Assembly (NCBI GenBank): GCA_963787895.1
Contig: CAWBEX010000006.1
Span: 62,001-126,000 of the forward strand
Direction: 5' to 3'
Length of the DNA stretch: 64,000 nucleotides
DNA from: Anderseniella sp963787895
Lineage (GTDB): Bacteria > Pseudomonadota > Alphaproteobacteria > Rhizobiales > Aestuariivirgaceae
Made by a program: the position numbers and the translations under genes. Below the pieces are notes generated by a model. That model searched no databases. It saw only the letters and a list, made by a program, of their open reading frames with translations, and was not told the DNA's origin. This document shows positions 27,432-37,130 of this stretch, one piece after another (position 1 is the stretch's first letter; every line of letters begins with the position of its first letter).

Positions 27432-30400
27432 TCAACACCATCGATGTTGATGAACGTGTTGTTGAAGGTCGGGTTGTACGAGATACTGACAGATCACCAG
27501 TGCTGGTGATCCCGTCAAATGCACGAAGATCAATGCGGTCACCCATCTCCAAAGTTGAAGTCCTGAATGGTATCCACTTCCGGCAGACGCTGCACCAGTT
27601 GGCAACATGACAAATGTGTCCGCACCCTCACCACCGCGCAACGTGTCCTCACCATCGCCACCGATGAGTATGTCATCACCATCCAGCAGGTCGCCGCTCG
27701 CCTGGAATATATTACCAGACCCGCCACGCAGGAAATCGTTGCCATCACCACCAATCAGCACGTCATCGCCGGTGTTGCCGGACAATCTGTTGTTCTGGTC
27801 ATCCCCCGACAGGATGTCGTCACCCAAGCCTCCGGACAGGTCATCAATGTCGATCAGAACATCGCGTCCGCCAAAGCCATCGTCAAACGCCGTTCCCTGA
27901 GACAGATCAACGATCACGCCTTCGTAGGAATTGCCATAATTGGCGTTGTCATTGAAGCCGCCGCCGCCGTCAAGAATGTCGTTGCCACGGGACCCGCGCA
28001 ACGAATTGCTGTCGCTGTCACCCACAAGATGGTCGTCGTAATTCGACCCGCGCAAGGAGTTGGCATTGAAAAACGTATCAGAGCCGATCTGGTCGCCATT
28101 TTCGAAATTGTTGTCAATCGCCGAGCCGGTTGCCAGGCTTGCAAAGACACCATCACCAGCAAGCTGATAGCTGATCCGCGCACTACCGCCACCTTGAACA
28201 AAGTCCGGATCAAAGTTGACCACATCATCGCCGCCGCTCAAGCGCACTTCCAGGAAATTGCCAAAGCTGTTCTGCCATGCACTGTCCACATAGACAGCAT
28301 CATTATGCGCACTATCGACTACAACGTGCACGCCTTGCACCGTGTCGATCCCACCAAGTCCGTCTGATACCTGGCCGAATGTCAGCCCGCCGAGATCTTG
28401 CGTGGAGAAGTTCACCACGATGCCGGAAGTCGATGTAGAGTAGTCAGCCCAGGCCCAGTCGAAATAACTCAGATAGTCATCGTAATGGGTCTGGGTGAAC
28501 ACCAGGGTGTCATTGCCTTCTCCGCCACGCAGCCTGACCCAGCCTTCGCTGGCAATGAGCGTGTCATTACCGCTGCCGCCATCCAGCAATTGTCCATCGC
28601 TGAACCAGTCGAGGACACCTTCGCCGGCAACCAGCACGTCGTTGCCGGCGCCGCCAAACAGTTCGTCGTCGCCTGCAAGACCGTCAATGTAGTCATTGCC
28701 GGATGTACCATTAATTACGTCAGCACCAGTGGTGCCGTTGATGAAGTTGAACACGAACACATCGTCCGGGTTGGCGGTTGTCAGATCCACCCCGACGATC
28801 GTGATGGTTGACGACCCTTCGGTGATGATCGTGTTGCCACCGCTGAAGGTGAAGCCGTCAAACTGCCCGGTGCTTGATGCGCCAAAGCCGGGGGCGAGCG
28901 CAATCTGATCGCGCCCGATGATGAAGTTCTCGATGGTCGTGGAGCCTGGATTGCCATCAAAACGGAACAGGTTGAACTCACCCGATGCCTTGAAGGTGTC
29001 TGTGCCGCCCTGCCCATCAAACAGGTTGGCACCGCCAAACGCCACGAAGGTTTCATTGCCCGCGGAACCGTTGAACAGATTGACCCCGGCCTGTGCACCA
29101 CGCACAACCTCAATGTTCTGGAACGTGTCGGTGAAGGCAAGCCCGTACCACAAGCCGGACGCAATACCGGCACCTTGCGACGTATAGGTAACGTTGAGGC
29201 CAGTTACACCGCCGAAACCGTCATAGTAGAACCGGTCATAGCGCAGTGTGTCAGTGCCGCCCTTGCCGTCGATAGTGTCATTGCCCTGTCCGGTGATGAA
29301 CCGCTCGTCAGCGGCGGAGCCATTGATAATGTCATCCCAACTGGACGCAGCCCATTCGTTGATAGCCACACTTCCGGCCAGAACATCAAGATTGGATGTT
29401 CCGCCATTCAGTTCTGTTGCGGTACCTGCCGCGGCGTCCAGATCAACTCCATTATAGCCGCGCAGATCAATACGCAGGAAACCGGTGCCGGAATGCAGAA
29501 CGTCATCACTGCCGGTTCCAACGCGCAGCGATAGCCAGCCCACGTCGGAAGTATCTACATTGAACACATCGTCGCCAAAGCTCGAGCGGATGACCAGACC
29601 GGCCAGTCCGGTGCTGCCCAACGCGTCGAGATTTACCAGCGTGTCAACACCACTGCCATCCTTGTCGATTGTGCCGGTTGTTCCGGTAATGTCGACCGTC
29701 AGGTTGCCCTCAAGATTGTTGTATCTCAGGTCGGCAAAGCTGGCATAAGCGCCAGTGAAATTGATCGTGTCATCACCATCGGAATAGTAGATCACGTCAC
29801 CAAAGTCCGGATCGGAATCTCCCGGCAGTATCAGGTCATCGCCAAATGTGCCGTTGAAAGTGTCATCACCCGAGGTGCCGAGCAAAACCTCACCGTCCAG
29901 AATAAACGGCGCGTCGCCAAGCCCGGTCAGGTCCACGCCTTCGACCGTGATGCTGTTCGACCCGTCAATCTGAATTATGGTGTTGCCACCGCTGAATGTC
30001 ATTATTCCAGCAACCGTGGACAGACCATGGTCACCTAGGTGAATTCGGTCTCCAGCGTTATAGTTGAAACCGCTGATTGTATCCTGGCCGTCGCCAACCC
30101 TGTGAACGAACAGGTCGCTGCCTGTCCCTCCTGCGCTGCGGATGAAGTCATTGCCGCCACCGCCAATGATGATGTCGTCGCCGTTTCCATCAAAGATTTC
30201 CTGGACGCCTGAATTGCCGATCAGGATGTCGTCCCCGTCCCTGCCCAGAAGGTTGACGGTCCCGGTCCCAGCCTCGATCCAGTCGTTGAAGCTCGTGCCG
30301 CCCCACTCGGTAACATTTCCAATGGCCGTGATGGTATCGGGACTGGTTGAGCTGCTGCCGAGATTCCAGGCAACATTGCCGCTAACCATTACGCCCTGAT

Positions 30401-31133
30401 AACTGATGGTATCAACCCGCAGGAATTGCGTACCGCTGGTGTTGGTTACAACATCCGTACCCAACCCGGACTGCAGGTAGAAGATTCCCGTCAAACCTGG
30501 ATTGATGGCGACTACATCGTCGCCGGCCCCGGTAATCAGCTGGAAGCCGCCGCCAGAAGCTTCGACGTCGTCGATGTCCGTCAGCGTATCAGTGCCAAGC
30601 GCACCCTTGATGACAGTGCCCGTTGTGCCGGTAATGGTGGCATCAATGTTTTCACCAAGCGCGCTGTAATCAACGGTGTAGAAACCCGGTGTTGCACCTG
30701 TGAAGACGATCTCGTCATCGCCTGCAGATGCATTGATCAGATCGCCCGGATTGCCTGTCGCCGTCAGCGGCTGGATCACGTCATTGCCGGGTGTGCCGTC
30801 AAGGACGTCGTCTCCGGTGGTGCCGATGATGCCATCAGATGCACCATTTATGGTGATGGTGATAACCTGTTGGGTACCGTCTCCGGTTTCAACTGTCACC
30901 AGATCGGTCAGCGTTTCACCAGCACTGAGATCGTCAACCGTCGCGTTCGCATCATTTAGTGCATACGACCACGCACCCGCTGCGTCTATCGTGAGGGCAC
31001 CATAAGTGCCTTGTGTGGTGACAGTTGTGTTCCACTCGTCGTTCGTGTTGTCGACGTCGGTATGATCAAGATCCCCTGTTGCGGGTGTGCCGGAGTCTTC
31101 AGTTACCGTACCCGACACATCACCCGTGATCAC
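27432..31133 (-). CDS. Giant RTX adhesin, middle part
   Basis: A 1233-residue ORF in the same orientation, whose two ends are created by frameshifts. It begins with the end of a VCBS array (residues 1-100), then carries two long modules of about 350 residues, each ending in a GVDLT-containing strand (about 29930 and 28790). A tail rich in RTX nonapeptides follows (residues 950-1170; SGNTGDDVLIGGDGNDFLRGG). After ADTFVMLPTG at about 27600 the frame goes wrong; the expected continuation (PEVDTIQDFNFGDG) is present in another frame. It would be secreted and fold on calcium binding outside the cell. Confidence 0.8.
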   Translation of the reverse strand: MITGDVSGTVTEDSGTPATGDLDHTDVDNTNDEWNTTVTTQGTYGALTIDAAGAWSYALNDANATVDDLSAGETLTDLVTVETGDGTQQVITITINGASDGIIGTTGDDVLDGTPGNDVIQPLTATGNPGDLINASAGDDEIVFTGATPGFYTVDYSALGENIDATITGTTGTVIKGALGTDTLTDIDDVEASGGGFQLITGAGDDVVAINPGLTGIFYLQSGLGTDVVTNTSGTQFLRVDTISYQGVMVSGNVAWNLGSSSTSPDTITAIGNVTEWGGTSFNDWIEAGTGTVNLLGRDGDDILIGNSGVQEIFDGNGDDIIIGGGGNDFIRSAGGTGSDLFVHRVGDGQDTISGFNYNAGDRIHLGDHGLSTVAGIMTFSGGNTIIQIDGSNSITVEGVDLTGLGDAPFILDGEVLLGTSGDDTFNGTFGDDLILPGDSDPDFGDVIYYSDGDDTINFTGAYASFADLRYNNLEGNLTVDITGTTGTIDKDGSGVDTLVNLDALGSTGLAGLVIRSSFGDDVFNVDTSDVGWLSLRVGTGSDDVLHSGTGFLRIDLRGYNGVDLDAAAGTATELNGGTSNLDVLAGSVAINEWAASSWDDIINGSAADERFITGQGNDTIDGKGGTDTLRYDRFYYDGFGGVTGLNVTYTSQGAGIASGLWYGLAFTDTFQNIEVVRGAQAGVNLFNGSAGNETFVAFGGANLFDGQGGTDTFKASGEFNLFRFDGNPGSTTIENFIIGRDQIALAPGFGASSTGQFDGFTFSGGNTIITEGSSTITIVGVDLTTANPDDVFVFNFINGTTGADVINGTSGNDYIDGLAGDDELFGGAGNDVLVAGEGVLDWFSDGQLLDGGSGNDTLIASEGWVRLRGGEGNDTLVFTQTHYDDYLSYFDWAWADYSTSTSGIVVNFSTQDLGGLTFGQVSDGLGGIDTVQGVHVVVDSAHNDAVYVDSAWQNSFGNFLEVRLSGGDDVVNFDPDFVQGGGSARISYQLAGDGVFASLATGSAIDNNFENGDQIGSDTFFNANSLRGSNYDDHLVGDSDSNSLRGSRGNDILDGGGGFNDNANYGNSYEGVIVDLSQGTAFDDGFGGRDVLIDIDDLSGGLGDDILSGDDQNNRLSGNTGDDVLIGGDGNDFLRGGSGNIFQASGDLLDGDDILIGGDGEDTLRGGEGADTFVMLPTGAASAGSGYHSGLQLWRWVTALIFVHLTGSPALVICQYLVQPDLQQHVHQHRWC

Positions 31134-31347
31134 CGCCGCATCGTTCTCGCCGGTAATGGTGATGGTGATGCCTGAGTGGTGCCGTCCTCGGTGGCCACCG
31201 TACGGGTGTCAGCGTTCAACACGGTAACTCGTCATCGACCAGCGCATCAACGTGGGTACACACACTGGTGCTCCACGCATCAGCCGGGGCGTCAACGTCC
31301 GTGAATCAAGGTCACAGGCAGACGCTGTATCCGACGCATCACCCGGA

Positions 31348-34300
31348 TTACGTATCGTTCGGGTAAGGTAGTGCTGAGGTCATCTGTGGCTCAATCGAAG
31401 TTCGTGGTAGGTGAGTACTCCCATACCCCGCCTGCATCGATCGTGAGCGTGCCGAACGAGCCGTTGACGCTTGTCGCACCCACACATCATCGGCATTATC
31501 GGCGTCAGTATGATCGAGGTTGCCGGAGGTGCCTTCATCATCCTCAAGCATGCTGCCAGACACATTGCCCGTGATCACCGCCGCATCGTTCTCGCCGGTA
31601 ATGGTGATGGTGATGTCCTGAGTGGTGCCGTCCTCGGTGGCCACCGTAATGGTGTCCGTCAAGGTCTCGCCATCGGACAGCGAATCGAAGTTCGTGGTAG
31701 GTGAGTACTCCCATACCCCGCCTGCATCGATCGTGAGCGTGCCGAACGAGCCGTTGACGCTTGTCGCAACCCACACATCATCGGCATTATCGGCGTCAGT
31801 ATGATCGAGGTTGCCGGAGGTGCCTTCATCATCCTCAAGCATGCTGCCAGACACGTCGCCCGTGATCACCGCCGCATCGTTCTCACCGGTAATGGTGATG
31901 GTGATGTCCTGCTCGGTGCCGTCCTCGGTGGCCACCGTAATGGTGTCCGTCAAGGTCTCGCCATCGGACAGCGAATCGAAGTTCGTGGTCGGTGAGTACT
32001 CCCATACCCCGCCTGCATCGATCGTGAGCGTGCCGAACGAGCCGTTGACGCTTGTCGCGACCCACACATCATCGGCATTATCGGCGTCAGTATGATCTAG
32101 GTTGCCGGAGGTGCCTTCATCATCCTCAAGCATGCTGCCCGACACGTCGCCCGTGATTACCGCCGCATCGTTCTCACCGGTAATGGTGATGGTGATGTCC
32201 TGCTCGGTGCCGTCCTCGGTGGCCACAGTCACGGTATCGATCAGCGTGTCGACAAACGTGAACCCGTCATTGGCCAGAGCATCAACAGCAGGATTGGCAT
32301 TGTCTACCACATAGGCCCACACGCCCGCAGCCGTGATGCTCAGCGTGCCATACTGGCCCTGGGTCACTACACTGGTGCTCCACGCATCATCCGCATCGTT
32401 GTTGTCAACGTCGGTGCTGTTCAGGTCACCCGTCGCATCAATGACGGAATCTTCGTCGGCTTCACCCGTCGTGTCGCCCGAAACCTGCGCTGCGTCATTG
32501 TCGCCGACAATCGTGATCTCGATATCCTGTGTTGGGCCATCCGGCGTCCCCACCGTGAAGCTATCGACAGCGGTCTCGCCAGCACCAAGCGCCTGACGCT
32601 CCACAACATTGGCTTCATAGACCCAGGCACCGTCATTGGTTATGCTGGCTACGCCAAGGGCACCCTGGGCAACAACTGTTTCACTCCAATCGTCGTCTTC
32701 ATTGTCCGGATCGGTGTAGTCTACATTTCCGGATACATCTTCCGCTGTACCGCTCAGCACACCACTTATATCGCCCGAAAAAATTGGAGGATCATCGTAA
32801 CCCGTGATGGTGATCTGGATGTCTTGAGTAGTGCCGTCAACAGTCGCGACGGTTACTGTGTCGAGTAGCGTATCGACATCAGTCCCGCCCAAATTGCCCA
32901 GTTGGTCAACATCAACATTGCCGTTATCGACCACATACGTCCACGCACCCGCATTCGTGATGCTCAGCGTGCCATACTGGCCCTGGGTCACTACACTGGT
33001 GCTCCACGCATCATCCGCGCCGGGGCCGTCAACGTCCGTGTAATCAAGGTCACCAGTGGCGTTCGCGCCATCCTCGAACGCTGTACCCGACACGTCGCCC
33101 GTGATTACCGCCGCATCGTTCTCACCGGTAATGGTGATGGTGATGTCCTGATCGGTGCCGTCCTCGGTGGCCACCGTAATGGTGTCCGTCAAGGTCTCGC
33201 CATCGGACAGCGAATCGAAGTTCGTGGTCGGTGAGTACTCCCATACCCCGCCTGCATCGATCGTGAGCGTGCCGAACGAGCCGTTGACGCTTGTCGCGAC
33301 CCACACATCATCGGCATTATCGGCGTCAGTATGATCTAGGTTGCCGGAGGTGCCTTCATCATCCTCAAGCATGCTGCCCGACACGTCGCCCGTGATCACC
33401 GCCGCATCATTAACCGGCGTGACCTGAAGCGTGAATGTCGTCGATACATCCGCCGTCCCGGCCTGCGTATCACTGGCCGTTACCTCAACCGTGATGGTGC
33501 CGACATCAGGATCATCTGGTGTGCCAGTGAATGTGGTGCCATCAAAATTCAGCCAAGCCGGCAGCGGCGACCCGCCGGGTAACGTAGCTGTCAGGCTGAG
33601 CGTGTCTCCAGAATCCGGGTCGCGGAAAGCATTGCCAGGAACGGTGAAGGAAAACGCGGTCTCTTCAACCGCCGTCTGACCGGAAATACCTGCATTCACC
33701 ACCGGCGCATCCGGTTGTCCGGTCAAAGGCACGGTCAGTGTCGCGGTCTGGACGCTGGTGCCGTCACTGACCGATATGGCAAACCCGCCGGTCTGGTCAT
33801 TGTCGGCAGTGGGCGTATACAGAATACTGTTCAGGGCGTTGGTTACATTTTGCGGCGAGCCGGTAAAGACCACGTTCTCTGCATCGGTAAAACTGCCGGA
33901 AACCAGCGTAAGACCGGTGGTGTTGGTAATCGTGATTGTAGAGAACGCTGACAGGGAGACCGTCACCGGCGCGGTGCCGCCAGTGGATACGTTGAAGCCA
34001 TTGAGCGCGATACCGCTGGCATCTTCATTGATTGTTGGCGCGCTTGGCAGCGTTATCTGCGGCGTGGTAACCGGAGGCGGTGTATTGCCGCCACTTCCGC
34101 TCTGGGTACCGCCTGCGCCACCCGTCAGAGGCGATTGAACGGCCGGCGGTGCAGTGCTGCCAACATCTCCAGCACCAGATGTGACATCACCACCCTGTTC
34201 TCCGGAGCCATCGTCCAGTGCAATCTGGATTTCCTGCCCTTGATTGTTGAGCTCTCCGCTGTCTTCCTCGCCACCCTGTTCAGGAGCCGCGTCACCAGGC

Positions 34301-35349
34301 GCACCTTCCTGCTGGCCATCAGGTTGCTGCTCCTGCCCCTGACCTTCCGTTCCGCCTTCGCCTGCATCATTGTCGCCAGCGTCGTCTGCATTATCAGTAG
34401 GCGGTGCGTTGATCTCGAGCGAAGACTCCTGTGAAGCTGAATAAGACCCGGTCAGCACAGACACCACCGACGTCAGCGCAGCCTGATCTGCTGCCGACAG
34501 CTGGCTGACAGTAATTGTGCCGCTGCCGCCAATTACCGACACAACCTGACCGATATTGTTCACCGTGACAGATTGGTAAATCTCCTGCGGGTTGGCAGGA
34601 TTGACAATTTCGACGAGCCCCCCCTGACCGTCCTTGATGTCGACGAGAATGTTGACCCGCGTCTCGTTCGCCGTAGCCTCGATGAGCACCGATGTGCCAC
34701 GAATCGCAAGCGTCGCAGACGGCGTGTTGACCAGCATGTTGCCGCTAGGCGCAATAAGGCCGCTAACGGCGCCGACAGCCCCTGAAAGCAGGTTGAAAAC
34801 TGCCGTATTGCCGGTTTGCTCCTGTGGCGAATACACGTATTGATCAAGAATCATGCGCGCATCGGCCGACAGCCTCAACACGCTGTCATCTGTAAATGTG
34901 ATCGCGACGCTCGAATTGGCCGCAGTGACGATTACATCATCGACGAACACGAAATCACGGCTGCTCAGCGTAACAACAGTGCCATCGGCGCGCTGCACCG
35001 TGACAGTTCCATCAACCGATACAACCTGCCCGATGGGCTTTGCACCATTTGCTCCCGACGCTTGCGCGTATTGACCGGGATGCGAAGGCCCGGCAAGCTG
35101 CGCCGCAACCTCTGCCGACACCACGATTCCGTTGGGTGCGATCAACGCAGGCGGCGAATCACCAGAAAAATACCCTGAGATAAAGTAGGACGTGCCATCA
35201 GGCAGTTCGATTACAAGCGCATCCTGAGCTCTGGAATAACTTCCATTGAGCAATGCATGCGCGTCAGGCACAGCCACATAATCTCCTGCTGCATCAATAA
35301 CATGCATGCGGGGAAGTGACCCACCAATTTCCTTCAGATCTATCGCCAT
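31348..35349 (-). CDS. Giant RTX/VCBS adhesin, N-terminal part
   Basis: A 1333-residue ORF with the true start of the adhesin (ATG 35349). Residues about 100-300 form a FecR-like domain (KPIGQVVSVDGTVTVQ; LAIRGTSVLIEATANET). Residues about 310-430 are an acidic, Gln/Gly-rich linker. Residues about 440-680 are two cadherin/Ig-like domains (PTINEDASGIALNGF; DPDSGDTLSLTATLPGG). Then at least seven VCBS repeats of about 100 residues follow (DAAVITGDVSGSMLED ... GTEQDITITITGEN). No cleavable Sec signal is seen, as expected for type I secretion. The last 35 residues are out of frame because of a one-base deletion near 31477. Divergent T1SS genes start 342 bp away. Confidence 0.85.
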   Translation of the reverse strand: MAIDLKEIGGSLPRMHVIDAAGDYVAVPDAHALLNGSYSRAQDALVIELPDGTSYFISGYFSGDSPPALIAPNGIVVSAEVAAQLAGPSHPGQYAQASGANGAKPIGQVVSVDGTVTVQRADGTVVTLSSRDFVFVDDVIVTAANSSVAITFTDDSVLRLSADARMILDQYVYSPQEQTGNTAVFNLLSGAVGAVSGLIAPSGNMLVNTPSATLAIRGTSVLIEATANETRVNILVDIKDGQGGLVEIVNPANPQEIYQSVTVNNIGQVVSVIGGSGTITVSQLSAADQAALTSVVSVLTGSYSASQESSLEINAPPTDNADDAGDNDAGEGGTEGQGQEQQPDGQQEGAPGDAAPEQGGEEDSGELNNQGQEIQIALDDGSGEQGGDVTSGAGDVGSTAPPAVQSPLTGGAGGTQSGSGGNTPPPVTTPQITLPSAPTINEDASGIALNGFNVSTGGTAPVTVSLSAFSTITITNTTGLTLVSGSFTDAENVVFTGSPQNVTNALNSILYTPTADNDQTGGFAISVSDGTSVQTATLTVPLTGQPDAPVVNAGISGQTAVEETAFSFTVPGNAFRDPDSGDTLSLTATLPGGSPLPAWLNFDGTTFTGTPDDPDVGTITVEVTASDTQAGTADVSTTFTLQVTPVNDAAVITGDVSGSMLEDDEGTSGNLDHTDADNADDVWVATSVNGSFGTLTIDAGGVWEYSPTTNFDSLSDGETLTDTITVATEDGTDQDITITITGENDAAVITGDVSGTAFEDGANATGDLDYTDVDGPGADDAWSTSVVTQGQYGTLSITNAGAWTYVVDNGNVDVDQLGNLGGTDVDTLLDTVTVATVDGTTQDIQITITGYDDPPIFSGDISGVLSGTAEDVSGNVDYTDPDNEDDDWSETVVAQGALGVASITNDGAWVYEANVVERQALGAGETAVDSFTVGTPDGPTQDIEITIVGDNDAAQVSGDTTGEADEDSVIDATGDLNSTDVDNNDADDAWSTSVVTQGQYGTLSITAAGVWAYVVDNANPAVDALANDGFTFVDTLIDTVTVATEDGTEQDITITITGENDAAVITGDVSGSMLEDDEGTSGNLDHTDADNADDVWVATSVNGSFGTLTIDAGGVWEYSPTTNFDSLSDGETLTDTITVATEDGTEQDITITITGENDAAVITGDVSGSMLEDDEGTSGNLDHTDADNADDVWVATSVNGSFGTLTIDAGGVWEYSPTTNFDSLSDGETLTDTITVATEDGTTQDITITITGENDAAVITGNVSGSMLEDDEGTSGNLDHTDADNADDVWVRQASTARSARSRSMQAGYGSTHLPRTSIEPQMTSALPYPNDT
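31397..32230. repeat. Tandem 291-bp VCBS-coding repeats, nearly identical
   Basis: Three consecutive units with anchors (GAAGTTCGTGG) at 31397, 31687 and 31978, giving periods of 290 and 291 bp. The 291-bp unit is 97 codons, one VCBS repeat. The 290-bp unit lacks one A near 31477, relative to GTCGCAACCC in the next copy, and this deletion breaks the reading frame. The near identity at DNA level points to recent duplication or gene conversion. Confidence 0.85.
33090..33405. repeat. Separate copy of the 291-bp VCBS unit
   Basis: The same anchor occurs at 33217 with long flanking identity to the array at 31397-32230 (over the SVNGSFGTLTIDAGG and SMLEDDEGTS codons). Four diverged units lie between. 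Another pair of near-identical stretches is at about 32340-32400 and 32960-33015, so at least two unit types alternate. Confidence 0.75.
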
Positions 35350-35693
35350 CCAGTCGCCAAACCCTTAATAGTGTTGTTTGTGGCGCTTCAAGACTGCTGG
35401 AAGCCAATGCGCCATCTTTTGTTCCCCCAGACTCGGGGTATCATAAATCTTTCATTATCAATGCTTTATCGAAACTCCACCTCTCCGGGACGCACGTTTC
35501 GTTTACCAACCTTCTCAACAATTCGCGATAATTTGAACTCAGCGCCCATAACAGGTTGAACTTTCCGCAAAGGCAGCCTACCCTACGGGAAGTATACAGA
35601 CAAGAGTAACAGTCTGCTTTGCTCAACTACAAAAATCGCCGGCCAAAATCACCGGCAAGCAACAGATTGTCTGTCAGCAGGGGCTGAGCGTTG
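35350..35693. other. Divergent intergenic region between adhesin and secretion genes
   Basis: A 344-bp stretch without a convincing gene; a 61-codon minus-strand frame here has no family resemblance. It must hold the promoters for the adhesin (leftward) and the T1SS operon (rightward). I see a spaced 6-bp inverted repeat (TGGCGC at about 35381 with GCGCCA) and a CGCCGG/CCGGC repeat near 35637-35660, but no clear -35/-10 pair. Confidence 0.6.
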
Positions 35694-37058
35694 ATGAAGG
35701 TACTGGCACCAATTTGTGCAGCGGCGGTAGTGTGCTGTGCGGCGACTTCGGCAATGGCACTTTCACTGAAAGATGCCGTGCATCGGGCAACCATGGAACA
35801 TCCTGCGGTTGGCGCTGCGTTATCCAACCGATCCGCTATCGGATACGAGGTTCTGCAGGCGCAAGGCAGGTTTCTGCCCACTGTAGACCTGAGCGCAGAA
35901 ATTGGCGGTCAAATCATCCACAAGCCAGGCAGCCCCCCACCTGCAAACCGCACGTGGCTGCCACGCCGTCAGGTCGGCCTGACTGTCGGCCAGATCATCT
36001 ATGACGGTGCAGACCGCGACAACGACCTGTATGCACGCGCTTCTCGTTTCGACGCCGCTACGCTGCGGGTATTGCAGGCCAGCGAGTTTCGGGCCCTGCA
36101 GGCTGTTGAGGCCTACATCGACATGCGCCGCCACACAGTGGTCCTGGGCTTGGCGCGCAGTAATGTGACGCGTCACCGGGACATTCTTTCCACAGTTCGT
36201 TCGGTAGTTGCCGGGGGCAAGGCACCAAGGTCCGACATAGCCCAGGCAGAACAGCGCCTGGCAGCAGCTCGCGCCACCGCGACCCAGATCGAACGTTTGC
36301 TGGCTGACACTCAAGCCAAGTTCAAGCAGGCTGTTGGCATCGCGCCCGGCAGGATTGACCGTGTCCGTTTGCCGGCCAACATTCCCGGCAGCCCCCGCGA
36401 AGCCGTAAGGGTAGCCGAAAAGCACAATCCGCAGCTTCTCGCTGCCAGGGTCGATATCGAGGCTGTAGAGTTCAGTGCAGAACAGAGCAAGAGCGCCTAT
36501 GCGCCGGTTATCGCGCTGCAAGCCAACGGTACCTACGGCGAAGATATTGACGGGGTGCGCGGTGACAACCGCGATTTGACCGGCAAAGTCACCTTGAGCT
36601 GGAACCTGTACAACGGCAACATCAAGGACAACCGTGTCAAGGAGTTGCAGGCGCGCGTCTCTGAAGCCGAATACAATTATGCGCTCCAGGTACGCCAGAT
36701 TGGCGAAGCTGTGGAACGCGCCCACAACGGATTTACCTTTGGGCGCAAACGCGCCGACATTCTCAACAACGAAGTGAACGCAAACAAGCGCGTCGTTGCC
36801 GCCTACATTGAGGAATACAAGCTGTCAAAGCGTTCGCTGCTCGATCTGCTTGATTCGGAAGCAGCGTTGTTCAACTCTCGCTTCCAGTGGACAAACGCAT
36901 ATTCGCTCTATGTGTTTGCGGCATACCAGACGCTCGCCAGCATGGGCATGCTGTTGCCTCACTTCAACCTGAGACAACCGGCTCAGTCCACAGGCGGCGT
37001 GCGCACGCAGGCTCAAGAGCAAGGCGTCTTCAATATCTCGCTAGACCCGCTCCAGTAA
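35694..37058 (+). CDS. TolC-family outer membrane protein (type I secretion)
   Basis: A 454-residue outer-membrane efflux protein. ATG at 35694 is chosen over the adjacent TTG. The signal peptide is residues 1-22 (cleaved after AMA). Two OEP repeats follow, with LSLKDAVHRATMEHPAV at the start and a second RVAEKHNPQLLAARVDIEAVEF near residue 245, then long coiled-coil segments (QARVSEAEYNYALQVRQI). The C-terminal block ends LASMGMLLP, as in TolC/LapE proteins. It is the first gene of the secretion operon and divergent from the adhesin. Confidence 0.9.
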   Translation: MKVLAPICAAAVVCCAATSAMALSLKDAVHRATMEHPAVGAALSNRSAIGYEVLQAQGRFLPTVDLSAEIGGQIIHKPGSPPPANRTWLPRRQVGLTVGQIIYDGADRDNDLYARASRFDAATLRVLQASEFRALQAVEAYIDMRRHTVVLGLARSNVTRHRDILSTVRSVVAGGKAPRSDIAQAEQRLAAARATATQIERLLADTQAKFKQAVGIAPGRIDRVRLPANIPGSPREAVRVAEKHNPQLLAARVDIEAVEFSAEQSKSAYAPVIALQANGTYGEDIDGVRGDNRDLTGKVTLSWNLYNGNIKDNRVKELQARVSEAEYNYALQVRQIGEAVERAHNGFTFGRKRADILNNEVNANKRVVAAYIEEYKLSKRSLLDLLDSEAALFNSRFQWTNAYSLYVFAAYQTLASMGMLLPHFNLRQPAQSTGGVRTQAQEQGVFNISLDPLQ

Positions 37059-37061
37059 CAT

Positions 37062-37093
37062 CGGACACGCGCCTTTCGGCTGTGTCCGGTTTT
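37062..37093 (+). terminator. Hairpin between tolC-like and ABC genes (possible attenuator)
   Basis: CGGACAC (37062-37068) pairs with GTGTCCG (37082-37088), followed by GTTTTC. The T run is short, so this is more likely an attenuator or mRNA-processing hairpin inside the operon than a full stop. Confidence 0.5.
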
Positions 37094-37130
37094 CGCTGAA
37101 CGGTGCAAGGCCAACTGACTGCACTCGAAA

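Noticed and set aside
31134..31347. Intergenic region with a promoter between two adhesin genes
   Set aside because: The sequence is a damaged copy of VCBS-coding DNA found intact near 33000-33120, so it is part of one gene and not a spacer.
31397..32230. CRISPR-like array
   Set aside because: The repeats are 291 bp, in frame and protein-coding (VCBS); there are no short repeats with unique spacers.
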